Positions 25,601 to 37,300 of a stretch of DNA of 64,000 nucleotides are shown piece by piece (positions within the stretch are counted from its first letter, which is position 1; every line of letters begins with the position of its first letter). Source of the DNA: Tetrahymena elliotti 4EA (taxonomy: Eukaryota > Ciliophora > Oligohymenophorea > Hymenostomatida > Tetrahymenidae); contig JH720298.1 of assembly GCA_000231825.2 (NCBI GenBank), forward strand, positions 1,307,452 through 1,371,451, in the 5' to 3' direction. The translations under genes and the position numbers were made by a program. The notes below the pieces were generated by a model that was given only the letters and a program-made list of their open reading frames with translations, ran no database searches and was not told the origin of the DNA.

Positions 25601-28162
25601 AAAAATGAGTCAGTTTAACTTAAAATAAATGATCAAAATTATTATCATCAATAATCAATGCTAAATTAATATTTTTTGTTCACATCAAAAATATCCTTCT
25701 TAACCAAACAAAATAAACAAAAAAATAAAACAAAGTTTATTTTTTCTTCAAATTGTGTGAAAATTTTTCTTTCTTTCTTTTTTTTTTTTATTGAAATGAA
25801 ATAAATTAAATTGTTAAGCTGGTTGATTGATTGATTAATTGATCAATTCATTATTTGATAGATTGATTGATTTCGGTTAAGAAAAAAAATAAGCTGATTT
25901 TTATTTATTGTTGATTGATTGATCGATCTTATTTGTCATAAATCATTTATTTAGTTATTCTTTCTTAAGGTTTTTAACTTATTTTTATTTTTTTGAATAG
26001 AAGGAGATGAGAGTGAAAAGAATGTTTAGACAAAAGAGAAAATAAAAAAGCAGAAAGGTGCATAGAAATTAGTAGATCCTAAGGAATAAGCAAAGAAGAA
26101 GAAGAAGAATAACAAGAAAGATTAGAAAACAGAAGAGGATTCTAAAGCAGGAGAAGAAAATAAGTAAGGTCAAATAGATCTTTCTCCAGAGTTGGATAAG
26201 GAATCCTAATCTATACATCCTGAGGTTGATTTGTCTACAAATAATGATAAAGCAAGGGAGGAGATGTCTCATACTGGACCTTAAAAGAAACAACCAAAGT
26301 CAAGAAAGAAAGTTAAAGATGTGCCTGCGCTTGAGACAGATATTACAGCAAATTCAGAGATGGTTGAAGAACTAAATAGGAAATAAAGCATAGCTCATGC
26401 TATTAGTTAGTAGAATGAACCACCTCAAAAGAATATACCTTTAATAAAACTTGACAGAGATATCGAGTCTGCTTAATTTTTATCTAGCTTTGTTATTTAT
26501 TTCCATTAATTAAAGCTTCCAATTAACTTTGATAATCTTGATAGCAGTGAAAAAATAGCAAGCAAGAATTAAGAAATGCAAGAAGAAAAGAAATAAAAAC
26601 TGAAGAATCCAAATACATTAGCATTTTTAGTTCGTAGACGTTTAGGTCGTTCTAATGTTAATTATATTGATCGTAGTTTCGATTAATTTAATGAAGTTAT
26701 TGGTATCTAAAGTGGTAAAATCTCTTATCTCCTCACACCACATCGTAACGAAATCATTTACAATACTTACAATTATGTCAATACAGATGCAGTTAAATAT
26801 GTTTCATCTTGTCCTTTGTCTAATTTGAATAACCCCTTGTCATAAAATATGTTATCTTCCTCTATTAATTCTAATTTAATTTTGAATGGCCAAATGTCTT
26901 CTAATGTTGATGAAGAACAATACAATAACAAACGTGAATCGAAAAGTGCATAAGACAAAAAGCTTAAAACTTTACCTTCAAATGATAAGCTAATCAGTGA
27001 AGTTAGAGAAAAGCAACGCTAATTATATAGAAACTAAATTTTTTAGTAAAAGTAAGAAAAAATAAAAGCAGTTATATAATAACCTTACCTATAAGAAATG
27101 GAACGTCGTCGTAAACGTAACTACTTTTAAGCTTTCTATTAAAATTCTAGAGTTCATTAGTTGTGGGTCGATGACGACGATAGTGGGGAACACGACGAAA
27201 TTTTCTAAAAATAAGTTTAAAGCCTCAAATAAACAATCGAAGAGAGACAAAAAGAAAAGGAGAAAAAATTAAAGTAATAGCAAAGAGCTTTAGCAGAATA
27301 GCTTAGAAAGTAAAGAGAAGCTGAATAAAAAGAAGAAGCTGCCCGTTTACTTCAACAATAAAAAGAAGAAGCACAAAAATAATTAGAATTATAACAATAA
27401 CAACAATAATAATAGTAGCTTCAATAGCAACAATAATAGCAGTAACAACAGTAACAATACTAATTACAACCACCAGATCTATAAAAATAACCATTTTCAT
27501 AACAATAATAGCCTATGTAAAATCAATATGTTAATTAATAACAAATAAACCCTATCCCATTTAATAATAACAATATAAATAACAATAATAATAATAATAG
27601 CATGATGAACTATAACAATTTTAATAGTAATACTAATTTGAGCAATCAACAATACTAAGATCCTATGCTTTATGATTAAAATTCTAATTAAAATTATAAT
27701 CCACCCAATCTAATTAATTAATAAAGTATGAGCTATTATGGAAATTATGATCGTAATTCATTTGATTAACCTCCCACTTTGGTCTATGGTCAAAGTAATT
27801 AAATGTTGGGACCATAAGGTTTGGATATGATGAATAATGAAGAAAATATATTCTCCCCTATGCAATTATCACAACGCCCTCATCAAAGTAGCTTCCAAGG
27901 AGCAGATATTCCTCCATTGTCTAATATGTAAGGAATTCCCTCCCAACCTATCTTAAACTAGCAGCAATCGAATAATTTCTAAGAGAATTACTATTATGAT
28001 AATGATGATAACAATCCTTTTGATAATCAATTTAATCCTCCTAATTAAGATAACAATCCTTACTACTATCAAAACGATTTCATGGCCAATGAAAATGACC
28101 TAGAAAATAATTATATTGCTGAAGATTTAAATCCAAACCAATACATGGAAGACGATATGTGA
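22681..28162 (+). CDS. EPL1: Enhancer of polycomb-like protein (Epl1), NuA4 acetyltransferase subunit
   Basis: Three exons, 22681-24102, 24982-25423 and 26001-28162, keep frame exactly and give 1,341 aa ending MEDDM-TGA. The EPcA region is spread over the protein: IRHDQVLPKPEAYELKDQDI (residues about 160-180), then EYEERLGQNELDECYQYWKR, YWRATSEDASAHAAFRPREN, RMRTRKSARPENKETYEKML and LKKRELLKRELAYI (to about 400). In exon 3, FLVRRRLGRSNVNYIDRSFD resembles the conserved RRR-GRGG segment. In other eukaryotes Epl1 scaffolds the Esa1/Tip60 histone H4 and H2A acetyltransferase (piccolo NuA4) on chromatin. Exon 2 and early exon 3 are very Lys/Glu-rich (KPKKPKKKKIK). The C-terminal third is a Gln coiled run (about 27330-27470) and an Asn/Gln/Tyr-rich tail. 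At 1,341 aa it is longer than fungal Epl1. The start MSRSRPRTF fits the family. Confidence 0.9.
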
Positions 28163-30242
28163 AAGAAAGTATGAAAGTATGAAAGAAAGAAAGAACAAAT
28201 AAAGAAAAAATAAAAGAATTTGTAAACTAGCTTTTAAAATCAAAATATTCTCAATAAATCAATAAATAAATTAGTAAAAAATCAATCAATTAAATTATTC
28301 TGTCTAAACCTAACTTAGAAGATTTCTCCTCTCTTAACCAAAATTATGAAAATAAATTAAAATAAATCAATAAATAAATAAATAAATACTATCTTTATTA
28401 TTATAAAAATGCTCTCACTTCCTCTTTACCCATTCATTCATTCAATCAATCAATGATTAATTACATAAATAAAATATTATATAAAATCAAATAAATTATA
28501 ATTTACTATTTGTTATTTGATTTAGTTTAAATGTATTTAAAATTAATGTGTCAAATCAATAAAATAACTAACTAACTAACTAGCTCATTCAATTATTTAT
28601 TAATAATTTCAATTCTCCCTCCTTTCAGCCTATAAAAAATTAATAAATATCATACCTATTCCACCTCCTATTCATTGCATCACTTTTAATAACAAATCAA
28701 CTCTTGGTAAAAAAACTTTTAAATTAAAACTAAACCAAAAAACAATCTCCCAATCAACATATAACCGCATAAAATTTGTAGATAGATTCTCTTGTTATAA
28801 AAGATTGTAAGTTAGTGTGTTAGTAATTGAATTATTAATAAATAGATATTTGCTATAAAATACGATTGATTATACATACTATTAAGAAAGGAATAACTAG
28901 AATATATCAATAACAGTTATTAGCTTATATGATTCCTGAAAAATATATAAAATTTAAAATAGTTTCATGCTGAAAATGATTTGCTAAACATTAAACTATC
29001 TATCTATCTCTCTCTCTCTCTCTCTATCTTTTAGTAAGAAAATAAAATAAATCCTAATAAATTATTATAAGTAATCTATCTATATATTTCATTTTTAGCA
29101 TTCTAATCTTATATTATTATTATTAAAATATTACAAACATTTCAATTATTTTTCATTCAATTTATCATTATCCTTAATATCTTTAGATCTATTTATTTAT
29201 TGTGTTTTATTTTTATTTATATTGATCTAAGCTATTTATGTAGGTATTATTTTTAAATATTCTTTTCCTTTCGAATAAAATATTTTTAATTTAAAAATGG
29301 AATGCTTCTTAGTATTCTATTCTTTCTTTTTTTACTTTTTTAATCACAATTTATTAAACTTTTCATAGTTTTCTGTTATTCTTTAGAATTTAATGTTCTT
29401 TATTTAATATTTAAACTATTTATGTTATTCATTGTAATTGTTAATGTAATTATGCATTTTATTGAAGTTATTTTTAAGCTATTTTTTTCATTTAGAGTTT
29501 AGGTTTTAAGTATTATTTAATTTATAATCAATCATATTTGTGAAATTTTATTTTTAGATTAATTTTATTATTATTTATCTTTTACTTGTAATTTGTTTTC
29601 ACTTATTTTTTTAGAATATTTTTATTAGATTATTGCAAAAGATAGTAGCAATAAACTAATAAAAACTTTTGAATTTATAACTAAAAGATTAGCCTAATTA
29701 CCAATCTACTTTTAAATATTTCTTCATTAAGTTTCACTCAACCTAATTTGAATATTTTTATGACTATTATATTTTTCCTTGAACTATTCAATTGAGGTCT
29801 TCTTTGACTTAAATAAATTTTAAGATTCTTTAAAATTTTTATAATTTGATGTGATATTTATTTTGTTAATAATTTATTTGACAAATAATAATTATTATAT
29901 TAATGAAATACATATGACAAATAAATAAATAGATGATTATTTTTATTTTAGGTGGATAGATAATTGGTTTTTTTGAAAAGCAAAGAAAGTAAGTAGTTCA
30001 TTATTAATTTACATAAGATAAATTAATGATAGCTTTTAATAACAACTATCAGCATTTATTTATTATATTGATTAATTTAATTAAATTATTTATTAACTAT
30101 TAAATTTAGCTGAATGATTGATCAATATATTAATTAATTGACCTTTATATAATTAGTTAGTTGATTGCATTATTTATTTATTTATTTGGTTTATTTTAGT
30201 AACATTTAACTTGAAACATTTTTTTTATGGTGTGATTTATTT
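28163..30242. other. AT-rich region between convergent genes
   Basis: Two kb between the ends of the Epl1 (+) and NAD kinase (-) genes. It holds ATAA/CAATCAAT repeats near 28370-28450 and the CT-rich microsatellite at 28996-29030. No gene was seen, and it should contain both 3' ends. Confidence 0.55.
28996..29030. repeat. CTAT/CT microsatellite
   Basis: About three CTAT units followed by a run of about ten CT dinucleotides and one more CTAT. A simple-sequence tract in intergenic DNA. Confidence 0.85.
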
Positions 30243-32112
30243 TCATTTTGAAAAGTTTGAATTCCAATTTAACATTTTTTTAAGCTTTATCATCCATTCA
30301 TGTACATTATTTGCTTTGAATGTTTCTCTAACAACTTAATTTTAAAATAAGAAATCAAGATATTTTTTAATTTAAACTTATTTACCATAAACATCTTAAT
30401 CTGAGCTTTCAATATGAACAACTTCGCCAGGTAGTAAGTCAAATACTTTTTAACCATCTCCTGATATTTTACCTTATCCTCTGTTATCTTCAGTCAGCTA
30501 TTTTTAATAAATTTATAATTTAATTAACTCTATTAAATCCTAATTTTCACGAAGTCTTTTTTTTACTTTAACTTTTAATTCACTGCACTCAGGTAAAACA
30601 ATAGGTCTGAAAGAAAGAGAAAATGGACAAATAGGAACTAAAGATATGCTTCTAACCTCATTTTAAATGATAGGTCCTCCTGCACTTAGTGAATAAGCAG
30701 TTGATCCTGTTGGAGTAGAAAATATCAAACCGTCTCCAAGTGTCTTAGTCAGAGATTCATTATTCAAAAAGATTTCCATTTTCAAACCTAGAACAAAACA
30801 TCCATTTAATAAATGTAAAATAATACTAATACAAAATTGAATAAAAGAATAAATAAATTACATGATGCATTTTATCCTCTGTCAATAACAATTTCATTTA
30901 AAGCGTGATATTTTTTCTCAACACCATTTTATTTTGCTATGTTTCCTTTCTCATCTAACTATTTTAGAAATGAAAGATTAACAAATAATTCTGAAAGGAT
31001 TTTTTATATTTTATTTTTAATTCAAATTGAAAAAAATCTAAATTTTTCATCCATCTATCAAATATTTTTTTTTGGAAGAAAAACATTTATTTTTGGGAGG
31101 TTTTTTGTGAAATAATTAAGAAATAAACATTTTTTACAATTTTAGCACTAATTCTCATTTTCCTTTCAACCATAATGTTTTTATTTGCTTTAACATTTTG
31201 CAGTATTTTTTAGAAGTCTTTATCAATATTTTGAATGTTGTACATACACATAAAACCTAAAGTTCCCTTTTTTTAATAAAAGTTGGTTTACTTTAATAAA
31301 ATATATTCATGAATAGACAAAATCTACTTTTTCAATAGCTATGATAGGGGGAGAAGTTCTATTTTAAAAGTGACTCATAGTATATAAAATAGTACCTATT
31401 AATAATTTATTAATTAATTAATTACTTTAATATATTCATTTTAGCAAATATAAATCTTCTAAATAGCTAGCTTAATCAAAATGATGAAATTTACCATCAC
31501 CACCTAAGGTAATTATAATGTCGATAGTTTATTCATGTTACACTGAATGAAATTCAACTATTGAATCTACAAAATCGCATAGATGGTCTTCAATAAGCTG
31601 ATTTTTCATTTTTTCTAAGCTATGATTCTCAACATAAAAGGTGCAATTTAAACCACTGAATTATCTTTTAATACAAAAATAAATGTTTTTAATTGAAATT
31701 CCATTTAAAGTATTTAAAGCTGCTTGCTTATAAATTGTTTTTATCATTTAAACAATAGCTCAGAATTATGCTAAAATGTTGAAATTACTTTATAACTTAA
31801 GCAAATACAAATTATGCTAAAATGTTGAAATTACTTTATAACTTAAGCAAATACAGGGAATGATTCAGGATCGTTAAGCTTGCCAATACATAAAATCTAC
31901 CAAGAATCTTCCTTTTCGAATGGTATAACAGATGGCTTACATCCACATTAAAAATCCTTTTCTTCTTCTTCTTCTTCAAATACTATTTAACTTGAAGACA
32001 TCTATTTAGAGCTTACTTTTTTATTCAATTAGAGTGAATCTTAATGAAATTAACTAGGAATTGAATTTTCTTCAGTGCAATTACTATGATGTGCACTTTT
32101 GGCTTTAGACAT
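30243..32112 (-). CDS. NADK: NAD kinase
   Basis: Phosphorylates NAD to NADP with ATP. Exons traced: 31855-32112, 31495-31726, 31328-31395, then exons to the TGA at 30243-30245; the phases agree at each checked junction. Family landmarks appear in order: [10 protein letters not shown] (the GGDG nucleotide motif, split by an intron after Gly-Asp), [55 protein letters not shown] (substrate and catalytic loop), [18 protein letters not shown], and the C-terminal [14 protein letters not shown]. The N-terminal 85 residues are Ser/Gln-rich with a run of five Glu and are not conserved; no targeting signal is evident, so a cytosolic enzyme is likely. The second intron donor region is tandemly duplicated (see the repeat at 31764-31854). 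Confidence 0.92.
31764..31854 (-). repeat. 46-bp tandem duplication inside NAD kinase intron 1
   Basis: Two head-to-tail copies, 31764-31809 and 31810-31854, nearly identical over 45-46 bp. On the coding strand each copy starts GTATTTGCTTAAG and includes CAACATTTTAG, so both the donor and a usable acceptor are duplicated. The outer donor at 31854 joined to the acceptor before 31726 gives the frame used for the gene. Confidence 0.9.
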
Positions 32113-34307
32113 ACTCAAACCTTCCTATTTTTTTGATAAAAATAAAATAAGGTTATTCATATATTAAGAAATATTCTATTTTTGTAATCTCATTTTATCA
32201 TTTTATCTATTTTTCTATCATTTTTTCCTCTTTGAATTTGAAATATTTGTATCAATAAATCAATCAATCAATGCTTATTGAAAATTATTTATTGAAAAAC
32301 TTTGATGATATTTTGAAATAATGTCCTACTAAATGATTATTAGAATCACGGTTAGAGTATTTGCATGTTCTTTAAGAGTCTGCACGCTCCTCTCTTCTTT
32401 TATAGCTATTATTACGAAAGTTAACTTAATGTGATTTCTTAATTTTTTAGCTATCCTATTATTATTCAATAGTTTATTTAAAATCTGATGAATCAATCAT
32501 TGTATTATTAAAAATTCTCAATTTTTATCAAAAAATTTATTATATTAAGTTAGAAAACAGACAGATATTTCCTAAATTGATGTTTTTTTTTTTAGTTTTT
32601 TATTTATACTAATACTTACAAATCACTATAGATTAAATATATCACTCACGCATTCTCTCAATTAATCATACAGTTAATAAACTACCAATGCTTACCTATT
32701 CTATTCAATTACAAACATTTATTTCTATTAGCTATGCCTTATTTTTTTTGTAAAATGTTTGTTATTACCATAGAAAAATTAACACTTTTTAAATCCGTTT
32801 AAAAAATTAAAAATAAAGTAAGATCAATGTTTTATAGTGAGTAACAAAAAATTATTAATCCTTCCAGAAAATTATTTACATCTTCACAAAACTTCTAAAA
32901 TTTCTCAAAAGATTAAGCATGATTGTAAATAAAATCTTTTCCCTTTCTATAAATAAATACCAGTTTAGACTTTTGGTAAATTGAGAAAAAAGCCAAAATT
33001 AAATTAATTCACAATTTACTAAATAGTTTCTAATTTTTAAAATATCGAACCGATTTCTTATTTTTGTGACATAATAATAGTAAATTAATATACCAAAATG
33101 TATTCAAATTATGTTTCATTTTATTCAAAATCATTTATTATGTCTTTATCAGGAATTTATATAAAATAAGGAAATTGTCCAATTTATTGTATTTGAGTTA
33201 AGTTTTTGTTTAAATCAGAATGTATTTATTTTATTATTTTAAAGATAAAATCTGAAAATGGTTTTTAAAATTGTTAATTTTTTAGCTTTTACTTTTAATA
33301 ATAAAGAATTAAAAAATATTTTTTAAAAATAAAATTTTTGTTTAATTTTTCTTGAGATTTTTTTCTATGGGCTAAAAAAATATTCGATGATCTTTTTTAA
33401 TATTTGTTAATTTACCTACATTTTTGAATCAAAAGATATCCAGTTCAAGTGAGAAGTATATTTAGAAATTAACAAAATGAAGAAATAAAAAAATGAAATA
33501 AAGAATAAATAAATAACTAACAAGATGAGCAAGATGAGCGAATAGATTATGTTTTAAAAAATAATAAAGGATAGATAGATAGATAGATAATACATAACAC
33601 AGAGATTACTGGTGTAGAAAAAGTGATGTTTTTTTATTTAACAGAATTTGTTAAAAGAGATTAGATAGATAGGTAGATATGAAATTAAAAATTTAACTAA
33701 AGGGAGGAAGAGGAGGAATTTATTATTTATTCATTTATTAACTAAGTTAGTTGATTACTACTTTCTTCACTCTTCTTTAATTTAATTTAAAATGATATAA
33801 TAATAATGAATGATATATTTATTTATTTATTGATGGTTGTTTAATTTAATTATAATATGTACGTAGATCGAATATAAAATGATTTATTGTAGGCTCCTAG
33901 GTTTTAATTATTGTTTTTATTATTATTGTTATTTGTTTTATTTTTTGCATGACAGGTAGCTTGGTTGGTTGGTTGGTTATGCATGCAGCAGAAGAATCAT
34001 TTTATGCTTTTAAATTCTTAAATTATTTTACATTTAACTCTATATTTTTAATAAGTATATTTTATTTGGGTGGTTTTCAGATCATCATATAACTAAGTGT
34101 CTGTCTTAATCAAATCAAATATCAATCAATCAATCAACACTTGTTATAATAATTCTTCATTGTTATTATTATGGTTATTACTATTATATTTCATTTTTAT
34201 CAAATAAGTGAGCATTATCATTATAGTACATGGATAAGTTAATCAAATAATCTCTAAGTTCAACCTTTTTATTTATTTATTTATTATTGAAATTTAAGTT
34301 TCATCAT
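32113..34307. other. AT-rich intergenic stretch
   Basis: About 2.2 kb upstream of the NAD kinase gene and downstream of the exportin gene, both on the minus strand. Simple repeats are present: GATA near 33570-33590, GGTT near 33961-33980 and ATTT near 33815-33830. No coding frame or RNA gene was recognised. Confidence 0.55.
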
Positions 34308-37300
34308 TCATTTTTTTTAAATAAATAAAGCGTGTAAGAATTAATTTACCTTAAACTCGTGAGCATTTTCGTATTTGTCGAATAAGTTCTTTATGTGGTA
34401 TTAAGTTTTTTGAAGGGAAACATTACTAAAGTGATTTGAAAGAGCATTAGTTAAGAATTCATAAACATAAGTGGCATTATCAACTGTTTGTCCTTCAATA
34501 ATTGGGATAGTCAACTATTAATAATGAATTTTGTCGATTTAAAATTATTTAAAAATTAATTATTAATTAATTACGAATTAAGCTTTAACAATTCCGATGA
34601 GTAATTAGAAAATTGTGCATTGTTATTTGAAACCACTCTTGTGGAAGCCATCAGTAAGGACTTCCAAAACATCCTTCAAGATATTTAAGTAATAAATTTG
34701 ATAGAATTGGTTAGCTATTCCTTGGTTTGTATTAACTTACTACAGATTTAATAATAACAAAATGATTTATTTATCAATGATTTAAATAAAAATATTTATT
34801 TTACTTTCATGATGTAAATTAAAACATCTAAACCTATATCAGAAATTTCAGGAAGGTGATGTTTAAAGGCCCAGACAATGCAGTCAATCATAGTCTTGAA
34901 AGAATCGCTAGGGATATTGAACAAGGCTATTTATTTATGAATTAAAAAATACATTTTTTATAAGGCTGAAAGAGTGAGTTAATTAACAAAATAATACCTT
35001 CAATAGCGTTTTAAACGACGGCCTTCAAGAGTTTGAAGAAAGCAATACGATGATCAGGGAAAGAACTAAAGTCTTTACTGATCATAGTAAGAGTGGACAT
35101 GAAGATACCCTTGAGAGTGTCAGGGATTAAAGGTTATATGTATTCAGCCATGTTTTCAAAAATAACTTGATAGAGAGTAAGAAGTTCGGGTTCTCTGCAA
35201 TCTTCAAGGCAGTTAACATAATCAACAAGTAATTATTGCAAAGGTTCAATCAAACTTTGAGCAACAGTTGTGGGTTGGAATAAAGGAGTTTCTTTTAATT
35301 TAATTTTTTAATTAATTTAGAGAGAGAAATTTTTATTTTGTTAATTACCTTTCTTGCACCACTTGAAGAAGCAGATGTAGAGCTTTATGATATCTTTTCT
35401 AATGGTTCTTTGTTTCTTGACAGTGGAGTAATTCATTACTTGTTTGCCTACTTGTTGCACTTGTGTGTTGATATTTTAACTGTAGAATTTGTAAATTTCA
35501 TTCATTCCCAAACTAATTTGGCCTTTTTAATAAATTTTGTTTTTTTAACTTTTCATTTGAAATGAAAATTGATTGATTTTATTTTTAAAATTGTGAATAG
35601 AATTTACCTAAAATAAATACGTAGCAGAAACCAACAGAGGAGCAGATTCTTTCATTTATTTTTAAGAATAAGGATATTTGTTGGATAGCAAGTTCTTTGT
35701 CAAGAATAGTGGGATTTTGTTGGGCACTTAAAATAATTTATTTCCAGTTTTCCAAATGAGAACGAAGAGAAGATTCAAGATAGACTTATTGCTTTTAGCT
35801 ATCAGATTCGGCATTGATAATATGACCAATAGCTTCATAAAAGGTAAGACGATATTAAGGTTCAAGGATTGCTGCCTTTTCATCAATAGTTCTAATTAAT
35901 GTTTGAATGTAAGGTTCAGTATCATTTGTTTTTGTTTGGTTTTTAGAAATTTATGTCTTTTCTTGTTAAACTTTAACAAATTCTTCTGCACATTTTTAAC
36001 TGACAGTCAAGAAAGTGTTTACAGCCATTTCCTAATAAAATTAAATTAAATTTGATTATTCATATTTATCATTAATATTCATTAATTACCATAACACCAG
36101 GGAATGTTTCTCCCATGAATTCAAAGAGCTTCTTAACGACAGTTCTTAAGAAAGACCAATTGGTTTTTAAGAAGACAGGATATTGACTAACGACATACAT
36201 AATATTAGAAGCAACAACAGCTTTGCTTTCTTTTTATTTTCTAGTATCAGTCAAATTCAAAAGTCCCTAAAATATTAAAATGTTAAAGAATTAATAAAAT
36301 TAGATAAAAATAATATGTTTGAAATACCTTAATAACCTAAATGAGAAGAGCTCTTTCTTCTTCACTCTTGACGGAACCAGAAATAGAACCGATAGCCCAA
36401 CATAAACTGTTCAAGTTGTCATAACTCCATTCAGTACCATCAAGCTAATTAATGTTAACATTTTTAGATTATTTGAATTTTGAATAAAATAAAAATTACT
36501 TGTTTTTCAAGCTTACTCAAGAGAATTCTGCTCATGTCAGACCAATCAAGTTTTGAAAGATTGATCAAGATTTCCTTAAGAAGTTCATAAAGGGAGTTAT
36601 TTTCAGTGTCAACTAGTTCTTCTTTAACTGGAACACCATCTTCAATAACAATAAGTACTTCTTAGGGTTTAGCCATTCTGGAAATGATAATAGTTCTCAC
36701 TTAAGTCAAAATTTTAGGATAAACGGTCTTTTAAATAGTTATAGCATCGTTGCTAACTTCGGGAGTAAGATTTAATCTCATAACATTAAAGTATTAATTA
36801 GGAATTTGGCCTCCATTTTAGTTTTAAGCAATCTTTGCTTTATTTGTCTTCTTTAAGAAATCGTTTGTGAAGAAATGCCAGAAATCAACACAAGTCTTGA
36901 AGATGTTTTCATCTTCTATTTCATTTATTCCAACAATATATTACAAACCTCTATCAATGCTTTCAGCCATCATGACTCTATCAGGATTCTAAAAGTCATT
37001 TGCTGATTCTTCAATCCAGTCCAAGTGAGTTTGGAAAAATCTATTTTCATAAAAGGTGTTAGAATTTATTCAGAAAAAATAAAATCATTCAATCAAAAAT
37101 AAAAATAAAAAAATGAAAAAATTGTTTTGTTTCTTTTCAGCATTTTTTTTTTTGAAGAATTTTATCAAAAACGAACACTTAATATTATGTTCTTTATCTC
37201 AATCATATGGCATTAAATAATTTAGAATTATTATGACTTAAGCATATTAAATGGTTTGGAATTAAATATCCTAAAAATTGTTTGAAATTAAATGGCTTAG

